Origin: Chloroflexota bacterium
GTDB taxonomy: Bacteria > Chloroflexota > Anaerolineae > Anaerolineales > Anaerolineaceae
Direction: 5' to 3'
DNA: 5,019 bases
Assembly: GCA_023434145.1 (NCBI GenBank)
Contig: JAEYTI010000094.1
Location: 1 to 5,019 of the forward strand
Positions within the stretch are counted from its first letter, which is position 1, and every line of letters starts with the position of its first letter. Positions 1 to 5,019 of the stretch are shown piece after piece. The notes under the pieces are model-generated. The model did not search any database and had not been told where the DNA came from. It saw nothing but the letters and a program-made list of their open reading frames with translations. The position numbers and the translations under genes were made by a program.

Positions 1-29
1 GGGGCCGCGAAACCTTTCAACCCCACAGA

Positions 30-1349
30 CTATTGATGATCTGCAACCACCGGGCTCGCCTCCGCAGCGCCCTTCCGCAGCTCGGGCACGCGCAGTGCCA
101 CGAACCCGCCGTACAGCAGCGAAAACACCGCGCCAATGAAAACTGAGAACGGCGCGCTCACCGCGTCTGCTACAAGACCGGCTTGCAAGCCGCCCAGGCG
201 CATCATCGACTGAAAGACCATCGTATAAACGCTCATGATGCGCCCGCGCAGCTCGTCGGGCGAGACGATTTGCAGCAGCGTGTTTGCCAGCGCATTCTGC
301 CACACAAAGCTGATGCCGGTGAAGAACATCACCACCAGCGAGAGCAGGAACGACCGCGAACCGCTGAAGATCATCAGCAGCAGCGGAAACGCCAGGTTGC
401 CAAAGGTCATCAGCTTGCCATAGGGGGCATTGGCGGGCAGCGAAGCCACCACCAGCGCGCCAACCAGTGCCCCAATCCCCACCGTCGTTAGCAGGACGCC
501 GAGCGGCAGCGCCTCGGGGGCCTGGCAGGTAAAGTACCGGCACACCGTTTCTACCACCGGCTGCGCGCTCTGCCCGAGCACCTCACCTGCGAAAACGGGC
601 ATCAGCGTGGAATAGGGCATGGATAGGAACGCCGATACAGCGATCAGCGTCACCAGGTAAAAGATCGCCCGGTTACCACGGATAAAGTACAGGCCCTCCA
701 GCATGTGCTTGCTCAGGTTCATCTGCTTTATGGGCTGGCGCGCGGGCAAATTGCGCATGAAGATCAGGCTGAGGATCACCGCCGAGAAGGTAAAGCCATT
801 CAGGAAGAAAGCCCAGCCCTCGCCTACCGCCGCGACGATCAGCCCGGCAGCCGCGGGCCCGATGGCGCGTGCCCCGTTGAACATAGCTGAGTTCAGTCCG
901 ATGGCGTTGGTCAGGTCTTCGCGCCCCTCCACCATATCCACTGTAAAAGCCTGGCGGGCCGGCACATCTACAGCATTGATCATACCCAGGATAAGCGCCA
1001 TAGCATACACGTGCCACACCTGGATTGTGCCGCTCCACACTAGCACTGCCATAATAAACGCCTGCGCCATCATCAAAAGCTGCGACCAGAGGATGATGTT
1101 GCGTTTGGAATAGCGATCGGTCAGCGAGCCGGCAACCAGCGAAAGCGGGATGAGGGGGATCAGCGCCAGGAAGTTAACCATCCCCAATGCCGCCGCGGAA
1201 CCGGTGAGCCGGTAAACGAGCACCTGCTGCGCCATGTTCTGCATCCAGATGCCAACCAATGATACTGTTTGTCCTGCGAACCACAACCGGTAATTTCGAT
1301 GGCGCAGCGCGCGAAACGTTGATGGAATACGGGAAGAAAATTGAGCCAA
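30..1349 (-). CDS. MFS exporter, MFS_3/EntS-like family
   Basis: Inner-membrane secondary transporter, probably a proton-driven exporter of small molecules; the substrate cannot be read from sequence. The 439 residues fit a 12-TM MFS protein. The N-terminus FRALRHRNYRLWFAGQ (12-27) is the usual opening of this family. MFS motif A lies between TM2 and TM3 at 74-84 (GSLTDRYSKRN; D78, R79, R83). The stretch around DVPARQAF (128-135), followed by NAIGLNSAMFNGARAIGP (148-165), is typical of MFS_3 (enterobactin exporter EntS-like) proteins. The second half has hydrophobic segments near 228-250, 283-305, 313-330, 333-355 and 400-420. Residues about 259-282, in the predicted extracytoplasmic TM7-TM8 loop, look longer than usual and hold C270 and C275. 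The start is TTG (1349-1347): no ATG precedes the conserved N-terminus, an in-frame stop lies 30 bases upstream, and GGTGA at 1358-1354 can serve as ribosome binding site. Divergent from the HD-GYP gene. Family is confident, substrate unknown. Confidence 0.93.
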   Translation of the reverse strand: MAQFSSRIPSTFRALRHRNYRLWFAGQTVSLVGIWMQNMAQQVLVYRLTGSAAALGMVNFLALIPLIPLSLVAGSLTDRYSKRNIILWSQLLMMAQAFIMAVLVWSGTIQVWHVYAMALILGMINAVDVPARQAFTVDMVEGREDLTNAIGLNSAMFNGARAIGPAAAGLIVAAVGEGWAFFLNGFTFSAVILSLIFMRNLPARQPIKQMNLSKHMLEGLYFIRGNRAIFYLVTLIAVSAFLSMPYSTLMPVFAGEVLGQSAQPVVETVCRYFTCQAPEALPLGVLLTTVGIGALVGALVVASLPANAPYGKLMTFGNLAFPLLLMIFSGSRSFLLSLVVMFFTGISFVWQNALANTLLQIVSPDELRGRIMSVYTMVFQSMMRLGGLQAGLVADAVSAPFSVFIGAVFSLLYGGFVALRVPELRKGAAEASPVVADHQ

Positions 1350-1353
1350 AATG

Positions 1354-1358
1354 TCACC
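1354..1358 (-). promoter_or_regulatory. Probable ribosome binding site of the MFS gene
   Basis: Read on the minus strand this is GGTGA, ending four bases before the TTG start codon. The spacing is a little short. It is the only SD-like string near the start and supports TTG rather than a later ATG (first at residue 36), which would cut away the conserved N-terminus. Confidence 0.45.
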
Positions 1359-1399
1359 GTCGAAGACTGAGGTTTTTTACTTTCCCCACTTCTCGTAAT

Positions 1400-1430
1400 A
1401 TTATAGTCTGGAAACTGAAAGGCGCTTCAA
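1400..1430 (-). promoter_or_regulatory. Putative sigma70-type promoter of the MFS gene
   Basis: On the minus strand, 1405-1400 reads TATAAT, a perfect -10 consensus. TTGAAG at 1430-1425 matches four of six -35 bases, with a 19-base spacer that is longer than ideal. Transcription would start near 1393, giving a leader of about 45 bases before the TTG start. The -10 is strong and well placed; the -35 is weak, so an activator may help. Confidence 0.5.
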
Positions 1431-1444
1431 AGGAACTACCGCTT

Positions 1445-1473
1445 TTGATTGTGTTATAACTGTTATATATCCT
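1445..1473 (+). promoter_or_regulatory. Putative promoter of the HD-GYP gene
   Basis: TTGATT (1445-1450) and TATCCT (1468-1473) are separated by 17 bases within an AT-rich block (1443-1482, with TATATAT and CCTATATTGATA). Each hexamer matches four of six consensus bases. Other -10 choices, such as TATATT at 1473-1478, exist in the same block, so the exact element is uncertain. Transcription from here would place the GATACG/CGTATC dyad at the very start of a leader of about 120 bases. Confidence 0.3.
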
Positions 1474-1478
1474 ATATT

Positions 1479-1539
1479 GATACGTTCCGTATCGTTGCGG
1501 TGTGGTCGCTATCGTCGACACTGCAGCAACGATACGAAA
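1479..1539. repeat. Large inverted repeat in the divergent intergenic region (operator or leader hairpin)
   Basis: CGTATCGTTGC (1488-1498) is matched perfectly by its reverse complement GCAACGATACG (1526-1536). After one mismatch (1487/1537) two further pairs extend the arms (1485-1486 with 1538-1539). Inside the 27-base loop, GTGT (1500-1503) can pair with ACAC (1518-1521). The left arm also overlaps a tight second dyad, GATACG-TTC-CGTATC (1479-1493), so GATACG occurs in three copies, one of them inverted. No T-run follows, so it is not an intrinsic terminator. Possible roles are a binding site for a dimeric regulator shared by both divergent genes, or a structured leader of the HD-GYP mRNA. 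Dyad seen directly; role inferred. Confidence 0.6.
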
Positions 1540-1600
1540 TACAAATAGCTCTTTATTCGTGTGGGTCGTTGATTTGATGTACCTACTCTGCTGCAGGTAG

Positions 1601-4192
1601 ATGAATATGAACTTATCGGACATCATCAACCTGGTTTCCGCCCTCAGCCTGCTTGCCGCCATCACCATCGTCTGGCGGATGAAGCCGGCTAACAATTGGC
1701 AATCGCATGGTTTCTTATTTAGCATTCTTTTCATTGGTCTGGCAGGTTTCCGGCTGATCGTCGGCCTGTTGACAAATTTGGAAGAAACCAACACGTTGTA
1801 TTCCGCACTGGAAGGTTTTATCACCATCGGCGTTGTTGCCCTGGCCCTGGTGATCCTTCACCGCAGCCACATCGGCGGGGAAGAACGACGCCGCCAGGTA
1901 GTTCTTGAACAAGAGCAACGGTTCGCCAATCTCGTAAACAGCTTACCCGATGTGTTTATCCGCGTGGACCGGAAGCTAAACTTTGTGCTGGTGAACAGCT
2001 CGGCGGAAAGAGAATTTGGAATAGCGCCACAAGCGCTTCTCGGAAAGAACCTGCTGGAGATTGGAATTCCGGTAGAGAACCTCCAGCTTGCCCGCGAGAT
2101 CATTGTCAGCGTGCTAGAAACGGGACGCCCGCGCATCGATGAAGTTTCGCTGAATCTGGGGAGCAGCCCGCAGTATTACCTCACCTATGGCGTTCCTGAG
2201 CTAAGCATGGGCGATCAGACCCAAACAGCATTATTTATTCTGCGCAACATCACCGATAAAGCTCAGGCGCACCAGGCAGTACGTGAATCGGAAGAACGCT
2301 TGCGGCGTATGGTAAAAGCCAACCCAATGGGCATGCACTTTTACCATCTAGAAGCGGGCGACCGCCTGGTGCTGACGGATTACAACCCCTCCGCGGATAC
2401 CATCCTGGGCATCTCACACGCCGAGCTGATAGGCAAAACAATCGAAGAAGCCTTCCCAGGGCTGGCTACAACAGAGGTGCCCGCCTCCTACCGCAAACTC
2501 GCCCGTGAAGGCGGGCAGTGGCGCAACGAGCATGTGCAGTATAGTGAAGGAACCATTCGTGGCGCCTTCGAGGTGGTTGCTTTCCAAATTTCTCCGATGC
2601 ACATGGCTACCACATTTAGCGACATCACCCATCGCAAGCGGCAGGAAGAGGCGCTGCTGCTCAGCGAAGAGCGCATGAAGCTGGCAGTGCGGACCGCCAA
2701 ACTGGGAGTTTGGGAGATGGAGTTCGAAAACGACAAGACAACCTGGTGGAGCGATATGCACCCCCTCTTTGGCCGCCGCCCAGAAGAAACAGGCGAAACA
2801 GCCGCCGAATTTTTTAGGGGCATCGTCGTGCCCGAAGATATGCGAAAGATTATTGATATTTACGAGGATATGCAGCGGAAAAGCCGCACAGAAACCGCAC
2901 CAGGTGAAAAGTACCTCATGGTTGATCCTCCGTACACCTTCCGCGCGCGTCGCCCCGACAACAGCGAAGCCGTCATGATCGGAACGATGGCCTTCCAGCG
3001 CGACTCTAGCGGAAATTTCACGCGTGTGATTGGCACGGCTCTCGATATTACCCGCCAGAAACAGGCCGAGCAGATGATCCAGCAGCAAGTAGAAGAGCTC
3101 GAACTGCTGCGCGCGATCGATCATGCGATCATAAGCACGAACGATGTAAAGTCGTGCGTGGAGATGCTGGTGCAGCCCATTCAGCAGTTCTTCTGCGCCG
3201 ATTTGATCGAAGTGCTGCTCTACGATTCGGTTTGCGAAAATATCCACTATACCGCCGGCGGAGGGTATCTCTCCAAAGGTGTTTTTCCCAGCTTCCCGGT
3301 AACACAGGGAACACCCTGGCTGGCAATCTCGTCCCGGCAGCCGGTGTATCTGAAAAACATTCCGCAAAACCCAACGCTTTGTAATCTCACCTTCTATAAA
3401 CAGGAAAAAATTGTCTCTTGCTACAGCGTCCCGCTGATGACACCCGATCACGTGCAGGGGGTCATCCAGGTATTCTTCCGCCAGGAAACCGAGCTAGAAG
3501 AATCAAAGGTTGAATTTTTATCTACCGTCTCGGGGCAGCTTGCAATCGCCGTGGAAAAGGCGCTGCTCTGGGGTACCCTCCAGCATACCCTGCGCAATCT
3601 AAAACAGTCCTACGAGACCAGCCTGGAAACCCTCGTGCACGCGCTGGATCTGCGTGATAACGAGACGGAACACCATACGCGCCGGGTCACCGAACTTTCC
3701 ATCGCCACCGCGCTCGCGCTGGGCGTGCCGCCCGAGCAGGTGGATAACATCCGCAGGGGCGCGCTGCTGCACGACGTGGGCAAGATCGGCATCCCCGATA
3801 CCATTCTGCACAAAGATGGCCCGCTAACCGATGACGAGTGGATCATCATGCGCCAGCACCCTGAGAAGGCTTACAACCTGCTAAAAAAGATCGAGCTGTT
3901 CAACGATGCGCTCGATATTCCCTACTGCCATCACGAGCGATGGGACGGTTCTGGTTACCCGCAGGGATTGAAGGGAGAAACCATTCCCCTGGCTGCGCGC
4001 ATCTTCGCCGTTGCCGATGTGTGGGATGCACTGACCTCCGACCGCCCCTACCGCAAACGCTGGACCGAAGCGCAGGCCCGGGAGCATATTTCAACAAACG
4101 CGGGTATCCTGTTTGATGCGCAAGTGGTGGAAATCTTCCTTTCCCTGGTCAAAAAACCGCATCAAAGTTGTCCCGGCCAAGATCCCAAATAG
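1601..4192 (+). CDS. Membrane-bound PAS-PAS-PAS-GAF-HD-GYP protein, predicted c-di-GMP phosphodiesterase
   Basis: Predicted sensor that hydrolyses the second messenger cyclic-di-GMP (to pGpG/GMP) at the inner membrane. Order in the 863 residues: three TM helices (about 5-26, 36-57, 67-87), a charged coiled linker (92-108), PAS1 (about 105-225), PAS2 (228-346), PAS3 of the PAS_3 type (352-488), a helical linker (488-504), GAF (about 505-657), and HD-GYP (about 668-848). The catalytic set is complete: E688 and H692, H724-D725 in HDVGK, H753, H777-H778 in HHERWDGSGYP (GYP 785-787) and D806. E688 is the residue associated with a three-metal site in some family members. There is no receiver or GGDEF domain, so input comes through the membrane, PAS or GAF parts. 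A TAG stop abuts the first ATG, so the start cannot lie further upstream. AGGT at 1595-1598 is better spaced for the second ATG (1607), which would remove only two residues. Family certain; ligand unknown. Confidence 0.95.
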   Translation: MNMNLSDIINLVSALSLLAAITIVWRMKPANNWQSHGFLFSILFIGLAGFRLIVGLLTNLEETNTLYSALEGFITIGVVALALVILHRSHIGGEERRRQVVLEQEQRFANLVNSLPDVFIRVDRKLNFVLVNSSAEREFGIAPQALLGKNLLEIGIPVENLQLAREIIVSVLETGRPRIDEVSLNLGSSPQYYLTYGVPELSMGDQTQTALFILRNITDKAQAHQAVRESEERLRRMVKANPMGMHFYHLEAGDRLVLTDYNPSADTILGISHAELIGKTIEEAFPGLATTEVPASYRKLAREGGQWRNEHVQYSEGTIRGAFEVVAFQISPMHMATTFSDITHRKRQEEALLLSEERMKLAVRTAKLGVWEMEFENDKTTWWSDMHPLFGRRPEETGETAAEFFRGIVVPEDMRKIIDIYEDMQRKSRTETAPGEKYLMVDPPYTFRARRPDNSEAVMIGTMAFQRDSSGNFTRVIGTALDITRQKQAEQMIQQQVEELELLRAIDHAIISTNDVKSCVEMLVQPIQQFFCADLIEVLLYDSVCENIHYTAGGGYLSKGVFPSFPVTQGTPWLAISSRQPVYLKNIPQNPTLCNLTFYKQEKIVSCYSVPLMTPDHVQGVIQVFFRQETELEESKVEFLSTVSGQLAIAVEKALLWGTLQHTLRNLKQSYETSLETLVHALDLRDNETEHHTRRVTELSIATALALGVPPEQVDNIRRGALLHDVGKIGIPDTILHKDGPLTDDEWIIMRQHPEKAYNLLKKIELFNDALDIPYCHHERWDGSGYPQGLKGETIPLAARIFAVADVWDALTSDRPYRKRWTEAQAREHISTNAGILFDAQVVEIFLSLVKKPHQSCPGQDPK

Positions 4193-4204
4193 GAATTTCC
4201 CTAC

Positions 4205-4233
4205 CTTAATAGAAAGATACTTCTCCTTATACT
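4205..4233 (+). promoter_or_regulatory. Possible promoter of the CBM-domain gene
   Basis: TATACT (4228-4233) matches five of six -10 bases. Seventeen bases upstream, CTTAAT (4205-4210) is a poor -35. The element begins just after the HD-GYP stop codon and suggests that the small downstream gene has its own transcript of about 85 bases before its start codon. Weak evidence. Confidence 0.3.
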
Positions 4234-4240
4234 GAGAAAA

Positions 4241-4295
4241 CCAGGGGAAGTTATTCGATTTGCGTGCAGGGGGAACGGAGAAGGGTTTCCCCTGG
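4241..4295 (+). repeat. Perfect 9-bp inverted repeat in the leader of the CBM-domain gene
   Basis: CCAGGGGAA (4241-4249) pairs exactly with TTCCCCTGG (4287-4295) across a purine-rich 37-base loop (4250-4286). The right arm is followed by AATTTAATC, not a T-run, so it is not a normal terminator for the upstream gene. It lies between the TATACT box and the ribosome binding site, where an RNA hairpin or a protein-binding site could modulate expression. Pairing is seen; function is inferred. Confidence 0.5.
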
Positions 4296-4312
4296 AATTT
4301 AATCACGCTTGG

Positions 4313-4320
4313 TAAGGAGA
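4313..4320 (+). promoter_or_regulatory. Strong ribosome binding site that fixes the start of the CBM-domain gene
   Basis: TAAGGAGA lies five bases before the ATG at 4326. This decides the start: the frame is open further back to a TTG at 4260, but the 22 extra codons would run through the leader inverted repeat and have no SD of similar quality. Confidence 0.85.
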
Positions 4321-4325
4321 TTAGC

Positions 4326-4802
4326 ATGGCTACGCGTAGATCAGGTGCGGCTGCCGCACAAAAAGAAAATCAGAAAGACGCCACCAAGGCTTCCAGTTCG
4401 AGCCAGCAGGGGCAGAAAGAAACTGCCACCAAAAGCCGCTCAATGAAGGCCGCTCCGGTAACCGTTACATTTTTCGTCAGTATCCCCGAAAATATGGGTA
4501 AGATGAAGCGAACCGTTTACCTGGCCGGGAATTTCTCACAGGTGAACAATAAGATTGACGATTGGAGCGCCCAGGGCCAGAAGATGAAGAAAGGCGACAA
4601 CGGCCGTTGGACGCTCGCCATCAAAGTGCCGCAGAATACGGTCATTGAATACAAATATACGCTTGGCGAATGGGGCATGGTAGAGCTGGATCAAAACTGC
4701 CAGGACGTGCCCAACCGCCGCCTGGAAGTTGGATCGGGCGACACCCAGCAAGTTGAGGATGCCGTCCACCGCTTCCGCGGCGTAGAGCCCTGCGGGCAGT
4801 AA
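4326..4802 (+). CDS. Small CBM20/CBM48-like carbohydrate-binding domain protein with basic low-complexity N-terminus
   Basis: Residues about 44-138 of 158 look like a starch/glycogen-binding immunoglobulin-type beta sandwich. VTVTFFVSIPE (45-55) is the first strand, TVYLAGNF (63-70) the typical second strand, W80 and W95 are aromatic positions, IEYKY (107-111) followed by GEW (114-116) is the hallmark core, and NRR-EV (130-135) matches the NR near the end of CBM20 domains. Residues 1-43 are rich in A, K, S, Q and T, probably disordered and basic, resembling histone H1-like tails. There is no signal peptide, TM helix or catalytic domain, so a cytoplasmic protein is expected, perhaps binding glycogen or another glucan, or acting as a protein-interaction module as CBM48 does in AMPK beta. 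It follows the HD-GYP gene after 133 bases but seems to have its own leader. Fold is fairly confident; the ligand is unproven and its role unknown. Confidence 0.85.
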   Translation: MATRRSGAAAAQKENQKDATKASSSSQQGQKETATKSRSMKAAPVTVTFFVSIPENMGKMKRTVYLAGNFSQVNNKIDDWSAQGQKMKKGDNGRWTLAIKVPQNTVIEYKYTLGEWGMVELDQNCQDVPNRRLEVGSGDTQQVEDAVHRFRGVEPCGQ

Positions 4803-4817
4803 ACATGCAAAAGCGGC

Positions 4818-4838
4818 TGCTACCCCTTATCGGTAGCA
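4818..4838 (+). terminator. Stem-loop after the CBM-domain gene, possible weak terminator
   Basis: TGCTACC (4818-4824) pairs perfectly with GGTAGCA (4832-4838) around a 7-base loop, starting 15 bases after the stop codon. No T-run follows (CCTCACGTG), so it may be an mRNA 3' stabilising hairpin or a factor-assisted terminator rather than a classical intrinsic one. Confidence 0.35.
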
Positions 4839-4896
4839 CCTCACGTGATTGTGATAAGAAAATCATGCCCTACGGGCGCTGCTAAAAAGGGATATC

Positions 4897-4929
4897 GGGG
4901 CTGTCTGAAAAGTAAATTCAGACAGCCCC
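4897..4929. terminator. 13-bp hairpin formed at the IS end, candidate bidirectional terminator
   Basis: GGGGCTGTCTGAA (4897-4909) pairs perfectly with TTCAGACAGCCCC (4917-4929) around a 7-base loop AAGTAAA. The left arm coincides with the proposed terminal repeat of the insertion sequence. On the plus strand it is followed by the weak tract CTTGATTC. On the minus strand a CCCTTTTT run comes eight bases beyond the stem. It could end read-through transcription into or out of the element. Confidence 0.55.
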
Positions 4930-4934
4930 CTTGA

Positions 4935-4955
4935 TTCAAAAAAGTTGGTTTTGAA
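4935..4955. repeat. Small 7-bp inverted repeat inside the IS end
   Basis: TTCAAAA (4935-4941) pairs with TTTTGAA (4949-4955) around a 7-base loop. AT-rich and thermodynamically weak, but it sits in line between two stronger hairpins in the non-coding tail of the element. Confidence 0.4.
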
Positions 4956-4960
4956 AAAGG

Positions 4961-4993
4961 AAAAAAAATGGCGATCAGGCGCTCGCCATTTTT
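4961..4993 (-). terminator. Intrinsic terminator overlapping the end of the transposase gene
   Basis: On the minus strand AAAAATGGCGA (4993-4983) pairs perfectly with TCGCCATTTTT (4974-4964) around an 8-base loop, and the T-run continues to eight (4968-4961). This is a textbook Rho-independent terminator in the transposase direction. Its 5' arm is the last coding part of the gene, and the TGA stop (4977-4975) lies in the loop. The plus strand also ends in five Ts, so it may work both ways. Confidence 0.75.
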
Positions 4994-5019
4994 GCGAAAT
5001 TATGGGCGATGCAGAGCAG
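4975..5019 (-). CDS. C-terminal end of an IS transposase (partial)
   Basis: The minus strand from the right edge reads LLCIAHNFAKMASA and then TGA. An (L/I)C-x-AHN-(L/F)-x-K-(L/M) ending is characteristic of the C-terminus of IS1182-type and related IS4-like DDE transposases, where it follows the catalytic glutamate helix. Only 14 codons are present; the rest, including the DDE residues, lies beyond the window. The frame is chosen because it gives this motif, and its stop lies immediately inside the terminator and the IS end, as expected for such an element. The gene may be intact or broken outside the window. Confidence 0.65.
   Translation of the reverse strand: MLCIAHNFAKMASA

Larger units (their letters stand above)
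4897..5019 (-). mobile_element. Terminal segment of an IS1182-like insertion sequence, truncated by the window edge
   Basis: GGGGCTGTCTGAAAAGT (4897-4913) has the form of an insertion sequence terminal inverted repeat (GGGxCTGTCTxAAAAGT-like ends are common in IS1182-type and related DDE elements). It is followed inward by the 3' end of a minus-strand reading frame with a transposase-like C-terminus. The element therefore enters from the right, and its transposase-distal end is at or near 4897. The outside flank reads GATATC, a 6-base palindrome. The other end, any target duplication and the family cannot be checked within the window. Family name is from recall of the motifs, so moderately confident. 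Confidence 0.65.

Noticed and set aside
183..1113. Several plus-strand open frames opposite the MFS gene (183-491, 703-1113 and others)
   Set aside because: They are antisense to a well-conserved transporter and show low-complexity, non-protein-like composition.
1479..1600. Cyclic-di-GMP riboswitch in the HD-GYP leader
   Set aside because: The leader is structured, but I do not see the conserved GEMM-I core or a tetraloop-receptor arrangement; only simple dyads are present.
1354..1827. Minus-strand frame of 157 codons spanning the intergenic region and the start of the HD-GYP gene
   Set aside because: It overlaps both promoters and the membrane segment of the HD-GYP gene, and its translation has no family-like features.
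2414..3451. Long open frame (345 codons) on the minus strand inside the HD-GYP gene
   Set aside because: It lies wholly antisense to a confidently identified PAS/GAF coding region, its translation is rich in H, C and F without any recognised domain, and it has no supporting promoter or SD. It is a shadow of codon bias.
4188..4205. Terminator directly after the HD-GYP gene
   Set aside because: The TAGGAATTTCCCTA region pairs only imperfectly, has almost no loop, and no T-run follows.
4260..4325. Upstream TTG start adding 22 residues to the CBM-domain protein
   Set aside because: The ATG at 4326 has a near-perfect SD at ideal spacing, while the extension overlaps the leader inverted repeat and is not like the domain family.
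1..5019. CRISPR array, tRNA or rRNA gene, toxin-antitoxin or retron-like locus
   Set aside because: No regularly spaced repeats, no tRNA cloverleaf or rRNA motifs, and no small paired frames with SDs were seen on either strand.

Overview
The window reads as ordinary bacterial chromosome of moderate GC content. It carries a divergent gene pair, a small downstream gene, and the end of an insertion sequence cut by the right border. The style of the proteins (an EntS-like MFS exporter, a multi-PAS/GAF HD-GYP protein, a free-standing starch-binding-type domain, an IS1182-like element) would suit a Chloroflexota (Anaerolineae-type) genome. That assignment is an impression from protein style, not something proved by the sequence.

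Layout. Positions 30-1349 (minus) encode a 439-residue major facilitator superfamily exporter of the MFS_3/EntS type, starting at a TTG codon. It carries an unusual cysteine-containing insertion between predicted TM7 and TM8. Positions 1350-1600 form a divergent intergenic region. It has a perfect TATAAT -10 facing the MFS gene, an AT-rich promoter-like block facing right, and a large 11-bp inverted repeat built around GATACG/CGTATC. Positions 1601-4192 (plus) encode an 863-residue membrane-anchored sensor protein (three TM helices, three PAS domains, GAF, HD-GYP) with all expected catalytic residues of a cyclic-di-GMP phosphodiesterase. Positions 4193-4325 are a leader with a TATACT box, a perfect 9-bp inverted repeat and a strong Shine-Dalgarno. 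Positions 4326-4802 (plus) encode a 158-residue protein with a basic low-complexity N-terminus and a CBM20/CBM48-like beta-sandwich domain. From 4897 to the right edge lies the terminal part of an insertion sequence: a terminal repeat folded into a 13-bp hairpin, a second small hairpin, an intrinsic terminator, and the last 14 codons of a minus-strand transposase resembling the IS1182/IS4-like group.

How they fit. The HD-GYP protein would sense a signal through its membrane, PAS and GAF modules and lower cyclic-di-GMP. The exporter is divergent and could share control with it through the intergenic dyad, but nothing shows a functional link. The CBM protein lies downstream of the HD-GYP gene on the same strand but appears to have its own leader, so it may be independently transcribed. 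I see no clearly new multi-gene system here. The items most worth a second look are the chain of three hairpins at the IS end, the stand-alone carbohydrate-binding protein with a histone-tail-like N-terminus, the intergenic dyad, and the cysteine insertion in the transporter.
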